The position numbers were made by a program, and so were the translations under genes. This document shows, in pieces, positions 8,249 to 16,176 of a stretch of 64,000 nucleotides of DNA (the first letter of the stretch is position 1; each line of letters starts with the position of its first letter). Origin of the DNA: Rhodobacteraceae bacterium LNNU 3342. GTDB taxonomy: Bacteria; Pseudomonadota; Alphaproteobacteria; Rhodobacterales; Rhodobacteraceae. Under the pieces are notes generated by a model that saw only the letters and a list, made by a program, of their open reading frames with translations, made no database searches and was not told where the DNA came from. The stretch lies in contig VUAW01000003.1 in NCBI GenBank assembly GCA_008711135.1, forward strand, positions 233,676-297,675, given 5' to 3'.

Positions 8249-9565
8249 GTGGCAAGTTCCGGCAAGGAGAAGCGCAACAAGTCGGCGGATGCCGAGCCTG
8301 AAAAGCCCGAAACCGCCGCGCCGGAAACGCCGCCCGCCGTGGCCGAGGCAGTGCTCCCGCCCGGACGCGAGGCGGCAGACCTGCCCCAGGAGCCGGTGGA
8401 ACCCGCCGATACGCCCGAACCCGGCATGACCGGCACACCCCCTGACCTGTCTGAGGAAGCGCTTCCCGACCAGCCGTCAGTGCTAGAGCTTGAGCTTCCC
8501 GAATCCCGGCCGGACCCTGAACCCCAGCCCGAGTCCGAGCCGCAGGTGCAGGTAGAGCCGGTGCCGCAGGCCGAAGCAGTGCCGCCCATCGCCCCGGCAC
8601 GGCCGGCTGATCCGCCTGAACGGCGGGGCATCCTGCTGCCGCTAGTGCTGGGTGGTGCGATCGCGGCGGGTCTCGGCTTTGGCGGCGCCTATCTCCTCGG
8701 CCAGAACGGCTGGATCGAGTTCGGCCAGCAGCAGAACAACGACGAGGTTCTTGCCGCGCTTCAGGCGCAGTCGCAGCGCATGCAGGATCTGGAACAGCGC
8801 CTGACCGGCGCCCAGCCTGACCTGTCGGGCATTCAGCAGGGCCAGCAAACCCTTCTGGCGCAGCTTGCCGCCCTTGAGCAACGCCTGGGCGAAATCGAAG
8901 CCCGCCCCCCCACGCCTGCCGAACCCGCGGACCTGTCGGGGCTGGAAGGCGAAGTGGCCGAGTTGCGCGCGCTTCTGGCGCAGGGCCGTCAGGATGCTGC
9001 GGCGCTGGAGACCGAGGCCCAAGCCCGCGCCGCCGCCGAGGCCGCCGCCGCCGAGGCAGAGCGTGCCGCCCGCGAGACCGAGCGCCGCGCCCACTTTGCC
9101 CGGCTTCAGGCTGCTCTGAATGCCGGAGAGCCTTTTGCAGAGCCGCTTGAGCAATTGCAGGCTACCGGAATGACGGTGCCGGAAACCCTGCAAGCGGCAG
9201 CCGAAAGCGGTGTCCCCAGCCGCGAGGCGCTGCGCCAGTCGTTCCCGCAGGCTGCTCGCCCTGCCCTTGCGGCGGCGCTGGAGGAAACGGCAGGTGATGC
9301 CCCGGCCGACCGGGTTCAGAACTTCCTGCGGGCGCAGCTTGGGGTGCGCAGCCTTGCCCCGCGCGAAGGGGATGATCCCGATGCCGTGCTGTCGCGGGCC
9401 GAAGCTGCCGTCACGCAGGACGATCTTGCCACGGCCTTGGCCGAGCTTGAGGCGTTGCCGCCGCAGGGTCGCGCGCAGATGGCGGGCTGGATCGAAGACG
9501 CCCAAGCCCGCCTTGCCGCCGAAGAGGCCGTGGCCGGCCTTTCCGACACCCTTTCCGCGAACTGA
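8249..9565 (+). CDS. Mitofilin-like (alphaproteobacterial Mic60-type) membrane protein
   Basis: About 438 residues. The N-terminal 120 residues are low-complexity, rich in Pro, Glu and Ala. A single transmembrane helix follows (about 131-152, LVLGGAIAAGLGFGGAYLLG), then a long Gln/Ala/Glu-rich coiled coil (about 165-290) and a C-terminal globular part. This matches bacterial mitofilin/Mic60 homologues, which shape intracytoplasmic membranes; the same gene position (hemD - mitofilin - hemY-like) is conserved. I chose the GTG at 8249 because AGGAGG ends 7 bases upstream. An ATG at 8228 in the same frame lacks such a site. Confidence 0.82.
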   Translation: MASSGKEKRNKSADAEPEKPETAAPETPPAVAEAVLPPGREAADLPQEPVEPADTPEPGMTGTPPDLSEEALPDQPSVLELELPESRPDPEPQPESEPQVQVEPVPQAEAVPPIAPARPADPPERRGILLPLVLGGAIAAGLGFGGAYLLGQNGWIEFGQQQNNDEVLAALQAQSQRMQDLEQRLTGAQPDLSGIQQGQQTLLAQLAALEQRLGEIEARPPTPAEPADLSGLEGEVAELRALLAQGRQDAAALETEAQARAAAEAAAAEAERAARETERRAHFARLQAALNAGEPFAEPLEQLQATGMTVPETLQAAAESGVPSREALRQSFPQAARPALAAALEETAGDAPADRVQNFLRAQLGVRSLAPREGDDPDAVLSRAEAAVTQDDLATALAELEALPPQGRAQMAGWIEDAQARLAAEEAVAGLSDTLSAN

Positions 9566-9574
9566 GGACGTTTC

Positions 9575-11014
9575 ATGCTTTGGTCTCTGGTAAAAATCGT
9601 TCTCTTTGTCGCGGTCATCGCCGGGCTCAGCTATGGCGCGGCCTACCTGACGGAATCGGAGGGTGGGCTTCGGGTGGCAGTAGCCAACATCGAGTTCACG
9701 CTGGGGCCGCTGCAGGCCGTTATCATCGTGTTGCTGCTGATGCTGGCGCTGTGGTTGATCCTCAAGATCGTCGGGTTGCTGGTGGCTGTGCTGCGGTTCC
9801 TCAACGGCGACCAGACGGCGCTGTCGCGCTATTTCGACCGCACCCGGCAGCGCAAGGGGATGCAGGCGCTGGCCGACAGCATGATCGCGCTGGCCGCGGG
9901 CGAAGGCCGGGCCGCGCTGCGCAAGGCGGAGAAGGCTGAACGCTATCTGGACCGGCCCCAGCTGACCAAGCTTGTCACCGCGCAGGCGGCTGACATGGTG
10001 GGGGACACGCGGCGGGCCGAAGATGCCTACAAGGCGCTTTTGAACGACGACCGGACCCGTTTCGTAGCCGTCCGCGGCATCATGAAGCAGCGTCTGGCCG
10101 AAGGCGACACCGCCACGGCGATGAAGCTTGCCAAGAAGGCTTTTGCGCTGAAACCCAAGCATCAGGAAACGCAGGATCTGCTGCTGAAGCTTCAGGCCGA
10201 CCAGCACGACTGGAAAGGCGCCCGCGAAACGCTGAGCGCCAAGGTCAAGGCCGGCACCCTGCCCCGCGACGTCTATCGCCGCCGCGATGCCGTCCTTGCG
10301 CTGCAGGAAGCGCGGGAGGTCTTTGCCGAAGGCAACAGCATCGAGGCGCGCGAGGCGGCGATCACCGCCAACAAGCTGTCGCCCGACCTGATTCCCGCCG
10401 CGACCATGACCGCCCGCAGCTATATCGCCGAAGGCAACACCAAGTACGCCGCCCGCGTCCTGAAAAAGGCATGGGAGGCCCGCCCGCATCCCGATCTTGC
10501 CGCCGCTTTCGCCGAAATCGCCCCCGATGAAACGCCGCAGCAACGGCTGCGCCGATTCTCGGCGCTGACCTCGCTGCGTCCGGATCACGAGGAGACGCGC
10601 CTGCTGAAGGCCGAGCTCAACATCGCGGCCGAGGATTTCCCCGCCGCGCGCCGTGCCCTTGGCAACCTGCCGGAAACCCATCCCACCGCACGCGTCCTGA
10701 CGATCATGGCTGCGATCGAGCGTGGCGAAGGCGCGGACGAGGCCGTGGTGCGCGGCTGGCTTGCCAAGGCTCTCACCGCCCCGCGCGGCCCGCAGTGGAC
10801 CTGTGACAGCTGCCACAACATTCACAGCCAGTGGGTCCCGATCTGTGACAATTGCGGCGGGTTCGACACGCTCAGCTGGTCCGAACCGCCCGAAGGCAGC
10901 GGCCCAAGCCCCACCCAGACCGAGATGTTGCCCCTGATCGTCGGCGCCCCCGCCACCCAGGCCGAGGCTGACGCCGAGGTGATCGACGTCGAAGTGAAAA
11001 AAGAGGAAAAATAG
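9575..11014 (+). CDS. HemY-like TPR membrane protein with C-terminal zinc-ribbon-like motif
   Basis: A 479-residue protein with two N-terminal transmembrane helices (about 2-21 and 44-67) and the HemY_N segment around FLNGDQTALSRYFDRTR. A helical TPR-type region (about 95-390) follows. At about residues 409-428, CDSC and CDNC pairs 16 residues apart form a probable zinc ribbon, before an acidic tail ending KKEEK. Despite the name, HemY of this type is not protoporphyrinogen oxidase; its role is unknown. It lies 9 bases after the mitofilin-like gene. Human-style annotations calling it 'haem biosynthesis protein' rest on neighbourhood only. Confidence 0.85.
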   Translation: MLWSLVKIVLFVAVIAGLSYGAAYLTESEGGLRVAVANIEFTLGPLQAVIIVLLLMLALWLILKIVGLLVAVLRFLNGDQTALSRYFDRTRQRKGMQALADSMIALAAGEGRAALRKAEKAERYLDRPQLTKLVTAQAADMVGDTRRAEDAYKALLNDDRTRFVAVRGIMKQRLAEGDTATAMKLAKKAFALKPKHQETQDLLLKLQADQHDWKGARETLSAKVKAGTLPRDVYRRRDAVLALQEAREVFAEGNSIEAREAAITANKLSPDLIPAATMTARSYIAEGNTKYAARVLKKAWEARPHPDLAAAFAEIAPDETPQQRLRRFSALTSLRPDHEETRLLKAELNIAAEDFPAARRALGNLPETHPTARVLTIMAAIERGEGADEAVVRGWLAKALTAPRGPQWTCDSCHNIHSQWVPICDNCGGFDTLSWSEPPEGSGPSPTQTEMLPLIVGAPATQAEADAEVIDVEVKKEEK

Positions 11015-11050
11015 GACTACACACCACCGCGTGATGGTGCTATCAGGCCC

Positions 11051-11076
11051 GGCACCGGACCAACGGTACCGGTGCC
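11051..11076 (+). other. Hairpin in the 5' leader of tRNA-Thr
   Basis: GGCACCGG (11051-11058) is the exact reverse complement of CCGGTGCC (11069-11076), giving an 8-bp stem with a 10-base loop. The 3' arm includes the first three bases of the mature tRNA acceptor stem, so the leader could compete with acceptor-stem folding before 5' processing. It might equally be a terminator-like stem for the upstream operon, but no T-tract follows. Confidence 0.4.
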
Positions 11077-11149
11077 GCTGTAGCTCAGCTGGTAGAGCAC
11101 GTCATTCGTAATGATGGGGTCGGGGGTTCGAGTCCCTTCAGCGGCACCA
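11074..11149 (+). tRNA. tRNA-Thr (anticodon CGT)
   Basis: A 76-base cloverleaf with encoded CCA. The acceptor is GCCGCTG/CAGCGGC, the D-arm GCTC...GAGC, and the anticodon stem CGTCA/TGATG encloses loop TTCGTAA with anticodon CGT at 11107-11109, reading ACG threonine codons. The T-arm loop is TTCGAGT with two G-T pairs in its stem. tRNA genes are common integration sites and the sequence downstream looks accessory, but no repeated 3' end was found nearby. Confidence 0.97.
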
Positions 11150-11450
11150 CTGAATTCCAGAACATTCAGTACGTCTTTATGGCAGGTATCCCGGATTGGG
11201 TTCTGCCGTGGACGCTTCCATCCATTCGCAGCGGGCCTTTCTGCTGCCAGAACTGCTTACTGGGGACGCCGGGAATCACAGGTGAGGTATTCCAGAGGCC
11301 CGACGGCTAAACGAAACCTAAAATTTTATAGATTATAAGGTCTTAAGGATACCACTCAAGGGTAAACAAATCATTATCACAACCCAAAGTAGCGTGCTAC
11401 GCTCACCTCACGGTGGGCTTTTGTGTCCCTCCGCGTGTATGGGGGTTTGA
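11150..11450. other. Intergenic region between tRNA-Thr and the RTX-like gene; two hairpins, AT-rich promoter-like part
   Basis: No gene is recognised here. ACTGAAT (11149-11155) pairs with ATTCAGT (11164-11170) just after the tRNA, a weak terminator candidate. About 11315-11400 is clearly AT-rich against the local background and likely carries the promoter of the next gene. CTCACC/GGTGGG (11402-11417) followed by CTTTTG looks like a small intrinsic terminator about 28 bases before the RTX-like start, so it may act as a leader attenuator. Confidence 0.4.
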
Positions 11451-12494
11451 ATGGTTAAGTTTTTTGGCAGGCTTGGCTTGGCCGATGTGGTGCGTGGCAC
11501 TGACCGCGTGCGGAACGATGTTTACGGTGATGCCCTCACCATGAACGAAGGGTATGAGTTCGGTGGAAACGATACCCTTTCAGGAAGAAACCGCGCCGAA
11601 AACAATCTGTACGGCGATGCCGAAGAGATGTGGGACGGCTTTGGCGGCAACGACCTTCTGACCGGGGCCAACTGGGCCAAGAACTGGCTCTACGGCGATG
11701 CCGGCGTCATGTTCGGCTATCAGGGCGGCAATGACAGCCTGATCGGCGGCAACAACAGCGAGAATCACCTGTTCGGCGATGCCGGAAGCATGCCTTATGG
11801 TGACGGTGGCGATGACTTCCTGAAAGGCGGCAACCGGAGCACGAACATGCTTTACGGTGACGCGCAGTCGATGGGGGCAGAATCGAGCGGCGGCAGCGAT
11901 ATCCTGATCGGGGGGAATCGAAGCGCCAACACGATGTATGGCGATGCCCAGTCCCTTTATTCCGCCCATGGCGGGGACGATCACCTTACCGGTGGAATGC
12001 ACGGGACGAACTGGCTTTATGGCGATGGCGAAACCATAGAGCGGTATTCCTCTGGCGGGAACGACGTGCTTGTGGCTGGCGACAAGAGCGTCAACTACAT
12101 GTTCGGCGACGTAAAATACGCGGATGACACTTCACGGTTCGGGAACGACCGGCTGGTCAGCGGGACCGGGACCGACCACATGTACGGCGACGCCATCAAC
12201 AAGTCCGTCGACCATACACCCGGCGCCGATGTTTTCGTCTTCAAGAAGAACAGCGGCAACGACTTCATCTATGACTTCGATCTCGGGCTCGACAAGATCG
12301 AGGTCGCGTTGCCCAAGGTCGCCAAGCCCGCGGGCGCGTCCGGCAAGGAAGCCTATACGTTCAAGCACCTCGGCATCAGCGAGTTCGAAGACGATGCCTA
12401 CGGGTCGAGCAGCGTCGTCGCCTTTAACGCCAGCAACTCGGTCACGATCTATGGCGTGACAGGCCTGACGGAAAGCGACTTCATCTTCGTCTGA
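11451..12494 (+). CDS. RTX-like calcium-binding repeat protein with about 27-residue repeats
   Basis: A 347-residue acidic protein. After a short start (MVKFFGRLGLADVVRG) it consists of eight to nine repeats of about 27 residues of the form GGNDxLxGxNxxxNxLYGDA followed by a 5-8 residue variable stretch. A C-terminal segment (about residues 260-347; DVFVFKKNSGNDFIYDFD, then LDKIEV) is typical of the end of RTX proteins. The GGND turns are expected to bind calcium, and RTX proteins are exported by type I secretion. No protease, lipase or other catalytic domain and no Sec signal is visible, so the whole protein may be a secreted or surface structure. No T1SS genes adjoin it; the tolC at 48.7 kb could serve. 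The gene stands alone after an AT-rich leader, suggesting accessory origin. Confidence 0.78.
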   Translation: MVKFFGRLGLADVVRGTDRVRNDVYGDALTMNEGYEFGGNDTLSGRNRAENNLYGDAEEMWDGFGGNDLLTGANWAKNWLYGDAGVMFGYQGGNDSLIGGNNSENHLFGDAGSMPYGDGGDDFLKGGNRSTNMLYGDAQSMGAESSGGSDILIGGNRSANTMYGDAQSLYSAHGGDDHLTGGMHGTNWLYGDGETIERYSSGGNDVLVAGDKSVNYMFGDVKYADDTSRFGNDRLVSGTGTDHMYGDAINKSVDHTPGADVFVFKKNSGNDFIYDFDLGLDKIEVALPKVAKPAGASGKEAYTFKHLGISEFEDDAYGSSSVVAFNASNSVTIYGVTGLTESDFIFV

Positions 12495-12627
12495 ACAAAG
12501 CTCCCTGGGCCGTAGCGCACCGCGGCCCAGGGTGACTGCGCATCATTTGCCGGATCAGGCACAGATGGTGTCGACACCGCTGCCTGGTTGGTGTTGTCTG
12601 CCGGGTGCAGAAACAGACTGGGCAAAG

Positions 12628-13197
12628 ATGGTGCAAATAGAGCCGACGCGCATTCCGGACGTGTTGATTATCACCCCTCGCCGATTTGGCGACCAACGCG
12701 GGTTTTTTTCGGAAAGCTGGAACCGCCGGACGCTGGAAGCGGCGGGGGTTCATCTGCCCGAATTCGTGCAGGACAATCACTCGTTCTCAAGCGAGGCAGG
12801 CACCATCCGCGGGCTCCACTTCCAGGCGCCGCCCAACGCGCAGGGCAAGCTGGTCCGCTGCGGGCGGGGCCGCCTGTTCGACGTGGCGGTGGACATTCGG
12901 CGCGGAAGCCCAACCTATGGCCAATGGGTCGGCGCGGAACTGTCGTGGCAAAACGGGCGGCAGCTCTGGATCCCGCCGGGATTTCTGCATGGCTTCATCA
13001 CGCGGGAGCCGGATACCGAGATCATCTATAAATGCACCAGCTTTTACGCGCTCGAAAGCGAGGGGGCGGTGCGGTGGAACAGCCCCAAACTCAAGATCGA
13101 GTGGGACGCGCCCGACACGCCATGCCTATCAGACAAGGACTTGGCTGCGCCGCTGTTCGGTGACTTCGAAAGCCCCTTTGTCTGGAACGGGGGCTGA
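12628..13197 (+). CDS. rfbC: dTDP-4-dehydrorhamnose 3,5-epimerase
   Basis: A 189-residue RmlC/RfbC-type cupin. The family segments RGFFSESWN, VQDNHSFSS, IRGLHFQAPP with the catalytic His, GKLVRCGRGRLFDVAVDIR and the FLHGF region are all present. RmlC epimerises dTDP-4-keto-6-deoxyglucose on the way to dTDP-L-rhamnose. rfbA, rfbB and rfbD are not adjacent, so the gene is an orphan here and either complements a pathway encoded elsewhere or makes another dTDP-sugar. The ATG at 12628 is preferred because homologues start close to the IEPTRIPDV segment. Confidence 0.9.
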   Translation: MVQIEPTRIPDVLIITPRRFGDQRGFFSESWNRRTLEAAGVHLPEFVQDNHSFSSEAGTIRGLHFQAPPNAQGKLVRCGRGRLFDVAVDIRRGSPTYGQWVGAELSWQNGRQLWIPPGFLHGFITREPDTEIIYKCTSFYALESEGAVRWNSPKLKIEWDAPDTPCLSDKDLAAPLFGDFESPFVWNGG

Positions 13198-13234
13198 AGC
13201 ACGTCCTCTCCGAGTCGGGCCGGCGCAACATATT

Positions 13235-13251
13235 CTGATGATTTTTGTCAG
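13235..13251. promoter_or_regulatory. Iron-box-like palindrome upstream of the siderophore ABC operon
   Basis: CTGA (13235-13238) - 9 bases - TCAG (13248-13251) matches the TGA-N9-TCA architecture reported for iron-responsive operators of alphaproteobacteria (RirA/IRO boxes and the Rhodobacterales Iron-Rhodo-box). It lies 71 bases before the ATG of the substrate-binding protein, a sensible operator position. The motif is visible; the regulator and function are inferred. Confidence 0.55.
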
Positions 13252-13322
13252 CTTAGGGGCTGGACGCAGGAAGCGTAACTCGCTAATCCCGACTAAACTA
13301 CTTTGTTCGAGAGGATCCTGCG

Positions 13323-14225
13323 ATGACCCTGCTTTCCCGCCTTGCGGCGCCGGCGCTTGCCTTGGCTTTTGCGCTTCCCGCGGCTGCCGAGGAAGTCACG
13401 ATCGAGACAGCATTTGGTCCCGTCACCCTCCCCGGCATTCCGGAGCGGGTGGCAGTATATGACGCGGCGGCGATTGACACGCTTGTCGCGCTGGGCGTGA
13501 CGCCGGTTGCAACGCCCGCGCCGCTTTATGTGGATTACCTGCAGGAAGCCGTTGCCGGCGCGACCAGCGTCGGCACCCTGTTCGAGCCTGACCTCGAAGC
13601 GCTGGCGGGCGTTGCCCCCGACCTGATCATCGTCGGCGGCCGGTCCGCCCCGCAGGCCGAGTCAGTATCGCGCATCGCCCCCGTCATCGATATGACCATC
13701 ACCGGTGACAACCTGGCCGCCGAGTCGCTGGCGCGGCTGGAAGCTTATGGCACCCTGTTTGGCCGTGAAGAGGCCGCGGCCGAACTTGCCGGCGCCTTCA
13801 ACGCCAAGCTGGAAGAGGCCCGCGCCCTTGCCGCGGATCAGGGCACCGCACTTGTGGTCATGACCAACGGCCCCAAGGTCACCGCCTATGGCACTGGCAG
13901 CCGCTTTGGCTGGTTGCATGCGGAACTGGGGCTGACCCCAGCGGTCGATGTGGCGCAGGACGTCTCTCATGGCGAGGCGATCTCGTTCGAGTTCATCCGC
14001 GAGGCAAACCCGGACTGGCTGATCGTGGTTGATCGCGTCGCCGCCACCCAAGGCGAAGGCCAGAACGCCCGCGAAACGCTGGACAACGCGCTGGTGGCCG
14101 AAACCACCGCGTGGAAGGAAGGCCAAGTCATCTATGTGAACGCGACCAACATCTACGTCGCCGGCGGCGGCTACCAGTCGATGATGGGCACGATGGACGA
14201 ATTGATCACCGCGTTCTCGGAATAA
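13323..14225 (+). CDS. Siderophore ABC transporter, periplasmic substrate-binding protein
   Basis: A 300-residue protein with a Sec signal peptide (about 1-22, ending AAAEE) and a type III periplasmic binding fold (Fe3+-siderophore/B12 class): PERVAVYDAAAIDTLVALGV, DLEALAGVAPDLIIVGGR, a central long helix, and IREANPDWLIVVDR. It resembles the YclQ/FatB/CeuE group that binds ferric catecholates. It heads a four-gene importer operon behind an iron-box-like operator. The exact siderophore cannot be named, and no TonB-dependent receptor or biosynthesis gene is nearby. Confidence 0.9.
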   Translation: MTLLSRLAAPALALAFALPAAAEEVTIETAFGPVTLPGIPERVAVYDAAAIDTLVALGVTPVATPAPLYVDYLQEAVAGATSVGTLFEPDLEALAGVAPDLIIVGGRSAPQAESVSRIAPVIDMTITGDNLAAESLARLEAYGTLFGREEAAAELAGAFNAKLEEARALAADQGTALVVMTNGPKVTAYGTGSRFGWLHAELGLTPAVDVAQDVSHGEAISFEFIREANPDWLIVVDRVAATQGEGQNARETLDNALVAETTAWKEGQVIYVNATNIYVAGGGYQSMMGTMDELITAFSE

Positions 14226-14273
14226 GAATCTACGGCCCCGCCCTTCCGGGGTCCTTCCAAGGTGACGCAAGCC

Positions 14274-15236
14274 ATGACCCGAGCCAGCCTCATCTATCCC
14301 GCGCTTTGTCTTGGCCTGCTGGGGCTGGGCATGATCAGCCTGTTCGTGGGCGTGGCAGACCTGAGGCCGCTGGCCGTGCTGACCGACCCCGAGGCGTTGC
14401 GACTTCTGGCCATCAGCCGCGGACCGCGTACGGCAGCGGCGATCCTGACCGGGGGCGCGATGGCGGTCGCGGGCGTGATCATGCAGCTGCTGGTGCGCAA
14501 CCGTTTTGTTGAACCCGGCACCACCGGCACCGCGCAAGGGGCGGCGCTTGGCATCCTTGGGATGTCGATGCTTGCCCCCGGCGCGCCGGTTTTCGTCAAG
14601 ATGATGGCGGCCAGCGGCACCGCCCTTCTGGCGATGCTGCTGTTCCTTGTCCTGATCCGCAACATCCCGGCCCGGGCGCCCTTGCTGGTGCCGCTGGTGG
14701 GGCTGGTCTACAGCGGCATCCTGGGGGCGGGCGTGACGTTTGTTGGATACCAAGCCGACCTGCTGCAATATGTCGAGATCTGGATGAACGGCGAATTCTC
14801 GGGCGTCGTTTCTGGCCGGTACGAACTTCTGTGGCTGTCGGGCGCGGCGGCGCTGGCGGCCTATGTCGTCGCGGACCAGTTCACCATCGCGGGCCTTGGC
14901 CGCGACGCCAGCGTGAACCTGGGTCTGAACTACAAGCAGGTTGTAGCCCTGGGCCTTATGGTTGTGTCAGTAACCACGGCGCTGATTGTGGTCACGGTGG
15001 GGATGATCCCCTTTGTCGGGCTGGTTGTTCCGAACGTGGTGGCGCGGGTGATGGGAGACAACCTGCGCCAAAGCCTGCCGGTCGTGGCGGCGACAGGCGG
15101 CGGGCTGGTTCTGGCCTGCGACATCCTGGCCCGCATTATCCGCCATCCTTATGAAATTCCGGTCGGCACCGTCTTTGGCGTCGTCGGTGCCGCGATCTTC
15201 CTGTGGCTGTTGTTCAAGAGGCCCGCCCATGCCTGA
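14274..15236 (+). CDS. Siderophore ABC transporter permease (FecCD family), first subunit
   Basis: A 320-residue inner-membrane protein with about nine to ten hydrophobic helices and FecCD features: RGPRTAAAILTGGAMAVAGVIMQ, and GMIPFVGLVVPNVVARVMGDN, the coupling region that contacts the ATPase. The ATG at 14274 has AAGGTGA 8 bases upstream; a GTG at 14262 is the alternative. It ends inside the next gene (8-base overlap). It resembles YclN/CeuB-type permeases. Confidence 0.92.
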   Translation: MTRASLIYPALCLGLLGLGMISLFVGVADLRPLAVLTDPEALRLLAISRGPRTAAAILTGGAMAVAGVIMQLLVRNRFVEPGTTGTAQGAALGILGMSMLAPGAPVFVKMMAASGTALLAMLLFLVLIRNIPARAPLLVPLVGLVYSGILGAGVTFVGYQADLLQYVEIWMNGEFSGVVSGRYELLWLSGAAALAAYVVADQFTIAGLGRDASVNLGLNYKQVVALGLMVVSVTTALIVVTVGMIPFVGLVVPNVVARVMGDNLRQSLPVVAATGGGLVLACDILARIIRHPYEIPVGTVFGVVGAAIFLWLLFKRPAHA

Positions 15237-16176
15237 CAGGCGGCTGCTGCTGCTGGGGGGCGCGCTCGCGCTCGCCTGTGGGTTTTTCCTGTTTTACGGG
15301 CTTGGCAGCGGCAACCGCAGCTTCATCCTTGGGCTGCGGGTATCACGCCTGTCCACGCTGCTGGTCGTGGCTGTAGCCATCGGTCTGGCAACGATGATGT
15401 TCCAGACGGTCAGCGCCAACCGGATCCTGACGCCCTCGATCATGGGGTTCGACGCGCTTTACCTGCTTATGCAGACCACCTTGGTCTTTGTGCTGGGTCC
15501 GGCCGGGTTCGCCGGTCTGGCCGCGCCCATGAAGTTCGGCGCCGAAACAGTGGTGATGGTGCTGGCAGCGCTGGCGCTGTTCGGCACGCTTCTGGGTCAG
15601 GGACGCACCGACGTCCACCGGATGATCCTTGTGGGCGTCATCTTTGGCGTGCTGTTCCGCAGCATGTCGTCGTTCTTCCAGCGGCTGATCGATCCGAATG
15701 CCTTTGCGATCGTGCAGGGCGCGTCCTTTGCCAGCTTCGGCGGGGTCAGCGGGCCGCTGCTGTGGGCGGCGGCGGCGGTGCTGGGGGTCTGCCTGCTGGT
15801 GATCTGGCGGATGGTGCCGGTGCTGGATGTGCTTGCGCTCGGGCGGACGACGGCGATCAACCTGGGCCTGCGCCACCGGATGGCGAGCCTGGGCGTCCTG
15901 ACGATGGTTGCGATCCTGGTGTCGGTGTCCACCGCGCTGGTGGGGCCAGTTGCGTTCTTCGGGTTGCTGGTCAGCGCGCTGGCCCATGCGCTGATGCGGA
16001 GCCACCGCCACGCGCTGTTGCTGCCTGCTGCGGCGATGATCGCTGCGCTTGTCCTCGTGCTCGGGCAAAGCGTGTTCGAGCGGGTTCTGGGCCTTCAGTC
16101 GACGCTCAGCGTGATCGTGGAGTTCCTGGGCGGGCTGTTCTTCATCTGGCTTTTGCTGAAAGGTCGTGTGCGATGA
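15229..16176 (+). CDS. Siderophore ABC transporter permease (FecCD family), second subunit
   Basis: A 315-residue hydrophobic FecCD permease, starting MPDRRLLLLGGALALACG. It shows RVSRLSTLLVVAVAIGLATMMFQTVSANRILTPSIMGFDALY (split here for position only: the helix 2-3 region), the cytoplasmic NLGLRHR segment and VGPVAFFGLLVSALAHAL as ATPase-coupling region. It pairs with the upstream permease to form a heterodimeric channel, as in the YclNO/CeuBC systems. It overlaps the upstream gene by 8 bases and the ATPase gene by four (ATGA). Confidence 0.92.
   Translation: MPDRRLLLLGGALALACGFFLFYGLGSGNRSFILGLRVSRLSTLLVVAVAIGLATMMFQTVSANRILTPSIMGFDALYLLMQTTLVFVLGPAGFAGLAAPMKFGAETVVMVLAALALFGTLLGQGRTDVHRMILVGVIFGVLFRSMSSFFQRLIDPNAFAIVQGASFASFGGVSGPLLWAAAAVLGVCLLVIWRMVPVLDVLALGRTTAINLGLRHRMASLGVLTMVAILVSVSTALVGPVAFFGLLVSALAHALMRSHRHALLLPAAAMIAALVLVLGQSVFERVLGLQSTLSVIVEFLGGLFFIWLLLKGRVR

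Noticed and set aside
8885..9075. Repeat-like Glu/Ala/Gln-rich stretch in the mitofilin-like gene
   Set aside because: It encodes an ordinary coiled coil; not a DNA repeat or CRISPR.
8642..10825. Very long reverse-strand open frame (727 codons) opposite the mitofilin-like and HemY-like genes
   Set aside because: Its translation is low-complexity His/Gln/Arg/Gly-rich without domains, while the forward frames carry clear transmembrane and family features.
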